Below are positions 56,851-64,000 of a DNA stretch of 64,000 bases, piece by piece. The notes beneath the pieces were generated by a model. That model did no database searches. It was not told the DNA's origin and worked only from the letters and a program-made list of their open reading frames with translations. The position numbers and the translations under genes are program-made. Numbering within the stretch: the first letter of the stretch is position 1; each line of letters opens with the position of its first letter. The DNA is from Chenggangzhangella methanolivorans (GTDB taxonomy: Bacteria > Pseudomonadota > Alphaproteobacteria > Rhizobiales > Methylopilaceae): assembly GCF_019797865.1 (NCBI RefSeq), contig NZ_CP081869.1:5098501-5162500 (forward strand), given 5' to 3'.

Positions 56851-58308
56851 ATGCACGACATCCGCCTGATCCGCGACAATCCGGACGATTTCGACCGCGG
56901 CCTCGCCCGCCGGGGTCTGGCGCCGCTGTCGGGAAAGCTGATCGCGATCGACGAAAAGCGCCGCGAGGTCATCGGCCGCCTGCAGGCGCTCCAGGAGCGC
57001 CGCAACGCGGCCTCCAAGGAGGTCGGCCAGGCCAAGGCGCAGAAGGACGAGGCCCGCGCCGCGGCGCTGATCGAGGAGGTGGGGCGGCTCAAGCAGGACG
57101 TGCCCGCGGCCGAGGCCGAGCAGGCCGCGATCGAGCAGGAGCTGCAGACCTCGCTCGCCGAGATCCCCAACATCCCGCTGCTCGAGGTACCGGACGGGCC
57201 CGACGAGAGCGGAAACGTCGAGCTTCACCGCGTCGGCGAGCCGCGCGAGATCCACGACGCCAAGGCGCACTACGACCTCGGCGAGGCGCTTGGCCTGATC
57301 GACTTCGAGGCCGCGAGCCGCATGTCCGGCGCGCGCTTCGCCGTGCTGAAGGGCGGCGTCGCGCGGCTCGAACGCGCGCTCCAGAGCTTCATGCTCGACC
57401 TGCATACGGGGGAGCACGGCTACACGGAGGTCGCCCCGCCACTGTTGGTGCGCGATGAAGCGATGTTTGGCACGGCGCAATTGCCGAAATTTAAAGACGA
57501 TCAGTTTCAATCAACAATCTATTCTTTTCGTTCGAAAAATATAAAGCCGCGAGGTCCGGGATCGTACGACTCTTTCGACCCATCTCTGATGTTCGAGATT
57601 ACGGATGCCGACGAACGGCGGGCGTTTGAGAAGCTAAAACACTCTGGGCGAATAGGCATAAGCTTCGGAAAGAAACCGACGATTAGCGTCTCAAATCGGA
57701 CTTGGCTCATCCCCACCGCCGAAGTCTCTCTCACCAATCTCGTCCGCGAACAGATCCTCTCCGAGGAGGAGCTCCCCCTCCGCTTCACCGCCGGCACCCC
57801 TTGTTTCCGCGCGGAAGCCGGCGCCGCCGGGCGCGACACGCGCGGGCTGATCCGCCAGCACCAGTTCACCAAGGTCGAGCTGGTCTCGATCACCGCGCCC
57901 GAGAAGAGCCTTGAGGAGCACGAGCGCATGCTCGGTTGCGCCGAAGAGGTTCTGAAGCGGCTGGAGCTGCCGTTCCGCACCGTCACGCTCTGCACGGGCG
58001 ACATGGGGTTCGCCTCGCAGAAGACCTACGACATCGAGGTCTGGCTGCCGGCGCAGAAGACCTATCGCGAGATCTCGTCCTGCTCGGTCTGCGGCGAGTT
58101 CCAGGCCCGGCGCATGAACGCGCGCTACCGCCCGGCCGAGGGCAAGGGCCCGCGCTTCGTCCACACGCTCAACGGCTCAGGGGTCGCGGTCGGCCGCGCG
58201 CTGGTCGCGGTGCTGGAGAACTACCAGCAGAGCGACGGTTCCGTCGCAGTCCCGTCGGCGCTGCAGCGCTATATGGGCGGGCTGGAGCGCATCGAGCGCG
58301 CCGGCTGA
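56851..58308 (+). CDS. serS: Seryl-tRNA synthetase with a large in-frame insert
   Basis: Class II synthetase, 485 residues, against a usual 425-430. The N-terminal coiled-coil arm (MHDIRLIRDNPDDFDRGLAR through about 110) and all catalytic motifs are present: LPKF before the insert, WLIPTAEVSLTNLVR, motif 2 GTPCFRAEAGAAGRDTRGL, and motif 3 LNGSGVAVGRALVAVLENYQ. Residues about 223-282, between LPKFKDDQFQST and RTWLIPTAEV, have no counterpart in ordinary SerRS and are encoded by low-GC DNA. The insert falls in a loop that varies in length between bacteria, so activity may be kept. Frame is unbroken. The ATG at 56851 gives the standard N-terminus. Confidence 0.93.
   Translation: MHDIRLIRDNPDDFDRGLARRGLAPLSGKLIAIDEKRREVIGRLQALQERRNAASKEVGQAKAQKDEARAAALIEEVGRLKQDVPAAEAEQAAIEQELQTSLAEIPNIPLLEVPDGPDESGNVELHRVGEPREIHDAKAHYDLGEALGLIDFEAASRMSGARFAVLKGGVARLERALQSFMLDLHTGEHGYTEVAPPLLVRDEAMFGTAQLPKFKDDQFQSTIYSFRSKNIKPRGPGSYDSFDPSLMFEITDADERRAFEKLKHSGRIGISFGKKPTISVSNRTWLIPTAEVSLTNLVREQILSEEELPLRFTAGTPCFRAEAGAAGRDTRGLIRQHQFTKVELVSITAPEKSLEEHERMLGCAEEVLKRLELPFRTVTLCTGDMGFASQKTYDIEVWLPAQKTYREISSCSVCGEFQARRMNARYRPAEGKGPRFVHTLNGSGVAVGRALVAVLENYQQSDGSVAVPSALQRYMGGLERIERAG
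57448..57710 (+). other. Low-GC patch within serS carrying a ~60-codon insert
   Basis: The AT-rich stretch begins inside normally conserved SerRS sequence (DEAMFGTAQLPKFKDD) and runs through the insert to about 57710. By direct count 57481-57540 has 18 G/C in 60, and the next three 60-base blocks have 31, 33 and 33, whereas flanking DNA is mostly 40 or more. Codon choice changes with it (ttt, aaa, ata, tca). The unusual codons cover both normal and inserted residues, suggesting an imported patch rather than simple expansion. Confidence 0.8.
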
Positions 58309-58315
58309 GATCCAT

Positions 58316-58425
58316 TGCGTGCTTCGAGACGCGCCTACGGCGCTCCTCAGCATGAGGCGCGTTCGAGCAAGCAAGACGGTCCTCATGCTGAGGAGGCCGC
58401 GCAAGCGGCCGTCTCGAAGCACGCA
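58316..58425. repeat. Palindromic intergenic repeat, copy E
   Basis: Arms TGCGTGCTTCGAGAC and GTCTCGAAGCACGCA, inner arms gctcctcagcatgaggc and gtcctcatgctgaggag. It starts 8 bases after the serS stop, before surE. Copies D and E therefore flank serS. Confidence 0.87.
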
Positions 58426-58451
58426 GTTCGCCTTATGAAAGCGTTTGATCG

Positions 58452-59222
58452 ATGAGAATTCTCCTCACCAACGACGACGGCGTGAACGCCCCGGGCCTCG
58501 AGGCCCTCGAGGAGATCGCCGCGGCCATTTCCGACGACGTCTGGGTCGTGGCGCCGGAGGCCGACCAGTCGGGCGCCTCGCACTCGATCTCGCTCTCGGA
58601 CCCGCTGCGCCTGCGGCAGATCGGCGAGAAGCGCTTCGCGGTGCGCGGCACGCCGAGCGACTGCGTCATCATGGGCGTGCGCCACGTGCTGAAGGACAAC
58701 CGGCCCGACCTCATCCTCTCAGGTGTCAACCGCGGCCAGAACGTCGCCGAGGACGTCACCTATTCGGGCACCATCGCCGGCGCGATCGAGGGCACGCTGC
58801 TCGGCGTCCGCTCGATCGCGCTCAGCCAGAATTTTGATCGCAAGCGCGAGGACGTCGAGGACATGTTCGCCGTCGCCCGCGCGCGCGGTCCCGAGGTGGT
58901 GAGGACCATCATCGAGGCCGGCTTCGAGCGCGACCGGCTGGTGAACGTCAATTTTCCGGGATGCCTGCCGGAGGAGGTGCGTGGCGTCTCCGTCGCGCGC
59001 CAGGGCCAGCGGAACCAGGAGCTTCTGACGGTCGAGCAGCGCGCGGACGGGCGCGGCAACCCGTATTTCTGGCTGATGTTCGGTCGCGCCGAGTTTGATC
59101 CGGGCGAGGGCACCGACCTCGAGGCCATCCGCCAGAAGCGGATTTCCGTGACCCCGCTCAAAATCGACTTGACCGACGACGCCTCGTTCGACCGACTGCG
59201 GAAAGCCTTCGCAGAGAGCTGA
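58452..59222 (+). CDS. surE: 5'/3'-nucleotidase SurE
   Basis: 256-residue metal-dependent phosphatase acting on nucleoside monophosphates. The metal site is at N7-D8-D9 (LLTNDDGVNAPG), with VAPEADQSGASHSISLSD and LSGVNRGQNVAEDVTYSGT following. Intact. It is followed closely by pcm and an NlpD-like gene, the same order as surE-pcm-nlpD in enterobacteria. Confidence 0.96.
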   Translation: MRILLTNDDGVNAPGLEALEEIAAAISDDVWVVAPEADQSGASHSISLSDPLRLRQIGEKRFAVRGTPSDCVIMGVRHVLKDNRPDLILSGVNRGQNVAEDVTYSGTIAGAIEGTLLGVRSIALSQNFDRKREDVEDMFAVARARGPEVVRTIIEAGFERDRLVNVNFPGCLPEEVRGVSVARQGQRNQELLTVEQRADGRGNPYFWLMFGRAEFDPGEGTDLEAIRQKRISVTPLKIDLTDDASFDRLRKAFAES

Positions 59223-59230
59223 GTCCAAAA

Positions 59231-59893
59231 ATGTCCGAGTCCGGCGACGAGATCGAGCGCACGCGCCGCGCCGAGCTCGTGCTGTCGCTGCGGAGCCGCG
59301 GGATCCGGCATCTGCGCACGCTCGCGGCGATCGAGACCATTCCGCGCTCGGCCTTCGCCCCGTCGCGGCTCGCCGAACACGCCTATTCCGACCGCGCGCT
59401 GCCGATCGCCTGCGGGCAGACGATGGAGCGCCCCTCGGAGATCGCCAAGGCGATCGACGCGCTCGGCGTGGGCGAGCTCGACACGGTGCTCGAGATCGGC
59501 TCGGGCTCGGGCTACGCCACCGCGATCTTCGCCCAGATCTCACGACGCCTCTTCACCGTCGAACGCTGGCGCACGCTCGCCGACAACGCCGAGCGGCGGG
59601 TGAGGGCGCTCGGCAACGCCGACCATGTCGTGTTCTCGGTCGCCGACGGGTTGCTCGGCCTGCCCGATCAGGGGCCGTTCGAGCGCATCTTCGTGTCGGC
59701 CGCGGTCGAGGCGCCGCCGTCGGCGCTGCTCAACCAGCTGAAGCCCGGCGGCGTCATGGTGCTGGCGGTCGGCCCGGTCGCCGGCCAGCGGCTCACGCGG
59801 ATCACCAAGGCGCGCGACGGCTCGCTCGAGGAGTTCACGCTCGGCGCGGCGCGCCTGCCGCCGGCCGTCCCCGGGGTCGCGGCGGCGCTCTGA
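59231..59893 (+). CDS. pcm: Protein-L-isoaspartate O-methyltransferase
   Basis: 220-residue repair enzyme that methylates isoaspartyl residues of damaged proteins. The substrate loop LPIACGQTMERPSEIAKAID and the SAM loop VLEIGSGSGYATAIFAQ are intact, followed by FERIFVSAAVEAPPSALLNQ. It begins 8 bases after surE. A divergent paralog lies at 32.0 kb. Confidence 0.94.
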   Translation: MSESGDEIERTRRAELVLSLRSRGIRHLRTLAAIETIPRSAFAPSRLAEHAYSDRALPIACGQTMERPSEIAKAIDALGVGELDTVLEIGSGSGYATAIFAQISRRLFTVERWRTLADNAERRVRALGNADHVVFSVADGLLGLPDQGPFERIFVSAAVEAPPSALLNQLKPGGVMVLAVGPVAGQRLTRITKARDGSLEEFTLGAARLPPAVPGVAAAL

Positions 59894-60149
59894 ACGAAGG
59901 CGTTTTTTCGGATAACGGCGAAGCCGCCGCCGGGCATGACGGAGAGGCGGCTCCACGGTCCGAAACCAGCGCCCGTCCACAGCCCCCGATCGCCTGCAAG
60001 CGGCGCGTTTCTTGGGACTGCGCCGCTCAACCCCGCGCGCCAAGCTTTGCGGCGACTTTTAGGCGAATGCCGCGTTCAGCTAACCGGCTGTTTACCTCAA
60101 TGGGTTTTAACTGAACTCATGTTGGTCGAGTTGGTCGCGAGTGCCCACC

Positions 60150-61493
60150 ATGCGTAACTTCGTCCCGTCTCTGCGGACCCGCCTCATGGTCCGCGTCGCC
60201 GCGATCGCCCTCGTGTCGGGTTCGGTCGCAGCTTGCAGCTCGGACTCGAGCCGCTTCTCCGAAAGCCCCTTCTCCAATCCGTTCTCCTCGGCCTCGAACG
60301 ACGCGCCGCGCCAGCAGCGCTCGTCCGACACCTACGCGACCGGCTCCGTCCAGGCCGCTCCGACGACGCGCATCCAGCGCGCCCCGCTCGGCGCGCCGAA
60401 CGCGGTCCAGCAGCGCCCGATGTACGGCTACGGAAACGGCGCCTCCTCCTCGTCGTCGTCCTCGGGCGGCTCCTACCGCGCCTCGAGCCTTCCGCCGGTC
60501 CAGCAGCGCTCCGAGCCCGTCTCGACCGGCTCCGTGTCGGGCCGCTCCACCGGCTGGTCGGCCGACAGCGGCACCACGATCACGCTCGGCCGAGGCGAGA
60601 CGGTCACCACCGCGGCCAACCGCTACGGCGTGCCGGCGAGCGCGATCCTGCAGGCCAACGGCCTCCAGAACGCGAACGGGATCGGCGAAGGCAGCCGCCT
60701 CGTGATCCCGAGCTATTCGGGCGGCTCCTCGCGCATGGCCGCCGCGCCGCTGCGCCCCGCCGCGCCGGTCTCTTCGCCGGTCGCGACGACGCGCCCGGCG
60801 CCGATGCGCCCGCAGCCGGTCGCCGCGGCGCCGGCCACCGCCTCCGCTCCCAAGATGCAGTTCATCCAGGGCGCGCAGCCGAAGGTCGCCGAAGCCAAGC
60901 CCGCGCCGGTTCCGGCCAAGCCTGTCCAGGTCGCGGCCCAGGCCCCGGCCAAGCCCGCCCTGAAGCCGAGCGTCGAGGCCCCGCGCGAGCAGGCCTTCGC
61001 GGCCCAGCCGGTCAAGCCCTCGGCGGCTCCGCAGCCGAGCGAGTCCGACAACGTCAAGACCGCGGCGCTCAAGGCCGATCCGGCTCCGGCGGCTCCCTCG
61101 GTCGCCGACAGCGGCCCCTCGTTCCGCTGGCCGGTCCGCGGCCGCGTGATCTCGGGCTACGGCTCGAAGACCAGCGGCGCATCGAACGACGGCGTCAACA
61201 TCGCGGTGCCGGAAGGCACCGAGGTCAAGGCCTCGGACGACGGCGTCGTCGCTTACTCGGGCAGCGAGCTCAAGGGCTTTGGCAACCTCGTGCTGATCCG
61301 CCACTCGAACGGCTGGGTCACGGCCTACGCGCACAACAGCGCGCTCAACGTGAAGCGCGGCGACACGGTGCGCCGTGGCCAGATCATCGCCAAGTCCGGC
61401 TCGACCGGCTCCGTCTCCTCGCCGCAGCTGCACTTCGAAGTGCGCAAGGGCGCCTCGACGGTCGACCCGATGAAGCATCTGCCGGACGTGTGA
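60150..61493 (+). CDS. NlpD-like lipoprotein with LysM and degenerate LytM (M23) domains
   Basis: 447 residues. A lipoprotein signal (VRVAAIALVSGSVAACSSDS; lipidation Cys in SVAAC) is followed by a Ser/Pro/Ala-rich linker. A LysM domain (about 140-190: TITLGRGETVTTAANRYGVP) precedes a long Pro/Lys/Ala linker and a C-terminal M23 domain (about 325-447). Zinc ligands of active LytM are altered: the usual HxGxD reads NDGVN and the last HLHF reads QLHF. As in NlpD, this suggests an amidase activator rather than a peptidase. Synteny surE-pcm-nlpD supports it. The ATG at 60150 gives the shortest positively charged signal n-region. Confidence 0.87.
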   Translation: MRNFVPSLRTRLMVRVAAIALVSGSVAACSSDSSRFSESPFSNPFSSASNDAPRQQRSSDTYATGSVQAAPTTRIQRAPLGAPNAVQQRPMYGYGNGASSSSSSSGGSYRASSLPPVQQRSEPVSTGSVSGRSTGWSADSGTTITLGRGETVTTAANRYGVPASAILQANGLQNANGIGEGSRLVIPSYSGGSSRMAAAPLRPAAPVSSPVATTRPAPMRPQPVAAAPATASAPKMQFIQGAQPKVAEAKPAPVPAKPVQVAAQAPAKPALKPSVEAPREQAFAAQPVKPSAAPQPSESDNVKTAALKADPAPAAPSVADSGPSFRWPVRGRVISGYGSKTSGASNDGVNIAVPEGTEVKASDDGVVAYSGSELKGFGNLVLIRHSNGWVTAYAHNSALNVKRGDTVRRGQIIAKSGSTGSVSSPQLHFEVRKGASTVDPMKHLPDV

Positions 61494-61516
61494 GTATCTG
61501 TCCGGTAGTCAGCGAG

Positions 61517-61546
61517 GGCCCGGCGGAGCGATCCGCCGGGCCTTTT
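61517..61546 (+). terminator. Intrinsic terminator after the NlpD-like gene
   Basis: An 11-base perfect stem (ggcccggcgga/tccgccgggcc, loop gcga) is followed by TTTT. It lies 24 bases past the stop codon and closes the surE-pcm-nlpD-like run. Confidence 0.87.
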
Positions 61547-61560
61547 CGTTTGCGGCCGAC

Positions 61561-61770
61561 CGTCATCTCGGACGCGCGAAGCGCGAGCCGGGATCGTGAT
61601 CGGAAATGGGCTCGTCATGCCCCGGCTCGTCCGGGGCATCCACTGTTCCGATGCGCGGGGCATTGGCCCGCACGTGGATCCCCCGGACGAGCCGGGGGAT
61701 GACGATTGAGGGTCAGGCGCGCTTTTCGGAAGACGGTCCCGGATCGGCCTTCGGCCGTCCGGGATGACGT
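61561..61770. repeat. Nested palindromic repeats between two convergent genes
   Basis: An outer pair (gtcatctcggacgcgcga... and ...ccgtccgggatgac, at the ends) encloses an inner pair with cgtcatgccccggctcgtc near 61613 and gacgagccgggggatgacg ending near 61703. The arms belong to the common 'GTCATSCCGG' type of dispersed repeat in GC-rich alphaproteobacteria. It is distinct from the TGCGTGCTTCGAGAC family. Confidence 0.65.
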
Positions 61771-61781
61771 CTTGGGGCTCT

Positions 61782-62666
61782 TCAGCCCTCGTCGCGGCCC
61801 GCCAGATCCTGGATGAACTGCCACGCCACGCGGCCTGAGCGCGAGCCGCGCGTCGTCGCCCATTCGAGCGCCTCGCGGCGCAGCGTCTCGGGGTCGGCTT
61901 TGAGCCCAAGATGCTCGGCGTAGCCCGTGACCATCGCCAGAAACTCCTCCTGGGAGCAGCGATGGAAGCCGAGCCAGAGGCCGAAGCGGTCCGACAGCGA
62001 GACCTTCTCCTCGACCGCCTCGCCGGCGTGGATCGCGGTCGAGCGCTCGTTCTCGATCATCTCGCGGGCGAGCAGATGCCGGCGGTTCGAGGTGGCGTAG
62101 AACAGCACGTTTTCGGGCCGTCCCTCGATGCCGCCCTCCAGAACCGCCTTCAGCGACTTGTAGGAGGCGTCGGCGAGATCGAACGACAGGTCGTCGCAGA
62201 ACAGCAGGAACGGGAAGGGCGCGGCCCGCAGCAGCGACATCAGCGTCGGGAGCGTCTCGATGTCCTCGCGATGGATCTCGACGAGCTTCAGCCTCGGCCG
62301 GCCTTCGCGCTCCATCGTCTCGACGACCGTCGCGTGAGAAGCCTTCACCAGCGAGCTCTTGCCCATGCCCCGCGCGCCCCAGAGCAGGGCGTTGTTGGCG
62401 GGCTTGCCGCGGGCGAATCGCAGCGTGTTGTCGAGGAGGGTGTCGCGGGCGCGGTCGACGCCCTTCAGCAGCCGCATGTCCACGCGGCTGACCTTCGCGA
62501 CCGGGATCAGCCGCTTTTCGACCGCCGACCACACGAAGGCGTCGGCGACCTCAAAGTCCGGCGCCTGGACGCGGGGAGGGGCCATGCGCTCGAGCGCCTC
62601 GGCGATGCGCGCGAGAAGCTCGTCGCGCGTGTCGGTCGCGGGCATGGAGTAGAACGGATCGGACAC
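61782..62666 (-). CDS. DUF815 family AAA ATPase
   Basis: 294-residue P-loop ATPase of the DUF815 family. Walker A WGARGMGKSSLVKA, Walker B PFLLFCDDLSFD, sensor-like VLFYATSNRRHLLARE and the C-terminal lid (EALEWATTRGSRSGRVAWQF) are clear. Function unknown. The GTG at 62666 (SDPFYSMPATDTRDELL) is preferred; the ORF open to 62903 upstream reads through low-complexity Arg/Pro sequence, and an ATG at 62645 is another option. Divergent from yajC. Confidence 0.85.
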   Translation of the reverse strand: MSDPFYSMPATDTRDELLARIAEALERMAPPRVQAPDFEVADAFVWSAVEKRLIPVAKVSRVDMRLLKGVDRARDTLLDNTLRFARGKPANNALLWGARGMGKSSLVKASHATVVETMEREGRPRLKLVEIHREDIETLPTLMSLLRAAPFPFLLFCDDLSFDLADASYKSLKAVLEGGIEGRPENVLFYATSNRRHLLAREMIENERSTAIHAGEAVEEKVSLSDRFGLWLGFHRCSQEEFLAMVTGYAEHLGLKADPETLRREALEWATTRGSRSGRVAWQFIQDLAGRDEG

Positions 62667-62962
62667 GGCGAAAGCCCTCGACGGCGGAAAACGGCGCGCG
62701 GCGTCCGGACCCGGCCCGGACGATCCGCGTTCGCGCGAAGCTCTACGCCCGTCATGGGTGGTGCGGTCAAGCCGGGACGGGGCCGCAGGGCGTCGCGACG
62801 AGCCGTCGAAGGTCCCATCGGGCGCGTGATTTGATTTCGCGGGGGCCGTGGCTATAGTCCGCGCCGCCTCGCCGGGGGCACGACGCCCGGCCGTCATTTT
62901 CAAAGGTTCTGCCGCCTCGGGCTCAACGACGTGGCGCGAATCCCACGCCGGAGCTTCCGCAG

Positions 62963-63304
62963 ATGTTCGTTACGCCCGCCTTCGCCCAGGGCGCCGCTCC
63001 CGCGGGAGGGCTCGATCAGACCCTGATCAGCTTCTTCCCGCTGATCCTGATCTTCGTGATCATGTACTTCCTGATCCTCCGTCCGCAGCAGAAGCGCGTG
63101 AAGGAGCATCGCGAGATGATCAAGAACGTGCGCCGCGGCGACACGATCGTCACCGGCGGCGGCATCATCGCCAAGGTGGTGAAGGTCGTGGACGACGCCG
63201 AGGTCCAGGTCGAGATCGCCGACAACGTCCGCGTCCGTCTCGCCCGCAGCATGATCTCCGAGGTTCGCGCCAAGGGCGAGCCGGTCAAGACCGAAGGCGC
63301 CTGA
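62963..63304 (+). CDS. yajC: Preprotein translocase subunit YajC
   Basis: 113 residues with one transmembrane helix (LISFFPLILIFVIMYFLILR) followed by PQQKRVKEHREMIKNVRRGD and the small cytoplasmic beta domain (TIVTGGGIIAKVVKV). Part of the SecDF-YajC complex that assists Sec export. secD follows after 58 bases. Confidence 0.95.
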   Translation: MFVTPAFAQGAAPAGGLDQTLISFFPLILIFVIMYFLILRPQQKRVKEHREMIKNVRRGDTIVTGGGIIAKVVKVVDDAEVQVEIADNVRVRLARSMISEVRAKGEPVKTEGA

Positions 63305-63362
63305 CGCCCGTCGCGGCCGCGGCGCGGTTCCCCGCGCCGCCGCCTGTTGAAAGCCGCCGATA

Positions 63363-64000
63363 ATGCTTCATTTCTCGCCCTGGAAGATCGCCGGCGTCCT
63401 CGCGCTCTGCGCGCTCGGCGTTCTGCTGCTGATCCCCAATTTCCTGTCGCAGCAGGCCCGCGACGCCTATCCGAGCTGGTTCCCGGCGCGCACGGTCGTG
63501 CTCGGGCTCGATCTCCAGGGCGGCTCGCAGCTGCTGCTCGAGGTCGACGGCCCGGCGCTCCGCCGCACCCGCATCGCCGCCACCCAGGACGACGTCCGCC
63601 GGGTGCTGCGCGAGGCGCGCATCGGCACCACCGCGATCGCGCTCGACGGCCAGACGGTGCGCGCCACGCTGCGCGATCCGAGCCAGATGAGCCTCGCGCT
63701 CGAAAAGCTCCGGACGCTCGCGGTCCCGGCCTCCTCGGGCGTGTTCGGCGGCACGGGCCCGAACGAAGTCGAGGTCGGCCAGCAGGGCGACAACATCGTC
63801 ACCGCCACCGCGACGGAAGCCGGCCTCCAGGCGCGCATCCGCTCCGCGGTCGACCAGTCGATCGAGATCGTGCGTCGCCGCGTCGACGAGCTCGGCACGG
63901 TCGAGCCCTCGATCCAGCGCCAGGGCGCCGACCGCATCCTCGTGCAGGTGCCGGGCCTCCAGGATCCGCAGCGCCTGAAGGACATCCTCGGCAAGACCGC
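63363..64000 (+). CDS. secD: Protein translocase subunit SecD, N-terminal part
   Basis: The first 212 codons up to the window edge. A transmembrane helix (IAGVLALCALGVLLLIPNFL) and the hallmark VVLGLDLQGGSQLLLEVD are followed by the P1 head region (RSAVDQSIEIVRRRVDELGT, IQRQGADRILVQVPGLQDPQ). Only the N-terminal third of a protein of more than 500 residues is visible, with an open frame to the end. Confidence 0.95.
   Translation, partial: MLHFSPWKIAGVLALCALGVLLLIPNFLSQQARDAYPSWFPARTVVLGLDLQGGSQLLLEVDGPALRRTRIAATQDDVRRVLREARIGTTAIALDGQTVRATLRDPSQMSLALEKLRTLAVPASSGVFGGTGPNEVEVGQQGDNIVTATATEAGLQARIRSAVDQSIEIVRRRVDELGTVEPSIQRQGADRILVQVPGLQDPQRLKDILGKT

Noticed and set aside
57517..57696. Intein or intron inside serS
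   Set aside because: At about 60 residues the insert is far too short for an intein and lacks splice-junction Cys/Ser and His-Asn residues. It stays in frame with no stop, so an intron is not supported either.

Overview
The window is a GC-rich chromosomal stretch from an alphaproteobacterium, most likely of the order Hyphomicrobiales (Rhizobiales). The clues are the gene neighbourhoods pyrB-pyrC-plsY-dprA-topA, PCMT paralog-tolC-popZ-valS and argS-SPOR-nagZ-scpA-scpB-tatABC-serS-surE-pcm, a PopZ-type polar protein, an ExoR homologue, an ErpA-type Fe-S protein and heavy use of GTG starts. I see no phage, plasmid, IS or CRISPR content. I cannot place the genus from sequence alone.

Layout. 0-0.5 kb: the 5' part of an MFS transporter. 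0.7-12.1 kb (minus strand): NUDIX hydrolase, DUF983, RNase R, a secreted protein, topoisomerase I, DprA, PlsY, a dihydroorotase-like protein and PyrB. 12.3-15.5 kb: a glycine-rich secreted protein, an AEC carrier, RuvX, a UPF0173 hydrolase and a small secreted protein. 15.7-19.9 kb: gatC, gatA, a chorismate mutase, gatB and an MgtC-family protein. 19.9-23.2 kb: small secreted protein, LpxO-like hydroxylase, sulfurtransferase and cysteine synthase. 23.3-31.3 kb: two converging operons that look like a singlet-oxygen (RpoE/ChrR-type) stress cassette. One holds a ChrR-like cupin and an SDR; the other holds a photolyase, flavin oxidoreductase, DUF1365, cyclopropane-fatty-acid synthase and MFS transporter. 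Each is headed by a TGATCC-N18-TAA promoter-like sequence. 31.4-31.8 kb: tRNA-Asn and tRNA-Cys. 32-38.3 kb: PCMT paralog, TolC, PopZ, small protein, ValRS. 38.4-46.3 kb: OpgG/OpgD-family glucan protein, glycosyltransferase, IlvD, ExoR, a secreted beta-strand-rich protein and exonuclease III. 46.3-64 kb: a candidate sRNA, ErpA, dGTPase-like protein, ArgRS, SPOR protein, NagZ, ScpA/ScpB, TatABC, SerRS, SurE, Pcm, an NlpD-like protein, a DUF815 ATPase, YajC and the start of SecD.

Two cross-cutting points matter for anyone using this annotation. First, about 26 small frameshifts break some 20 genes between 0 and 48.5 kb, including essential ones (topA, valS). Most are losses of one or two bases in G/C-rich runs and none is seen after 48.5 kb, so they look like sequence errors; I give joined coordinates for these genes. 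Second, the most unusual true feature is an in-frame insert of about 60 codons with strikingly low GC inside serS. A family of palindromic repeats (outer arms TGCGTGCTTCGAGAC and its complement) sits at five intergenic places.
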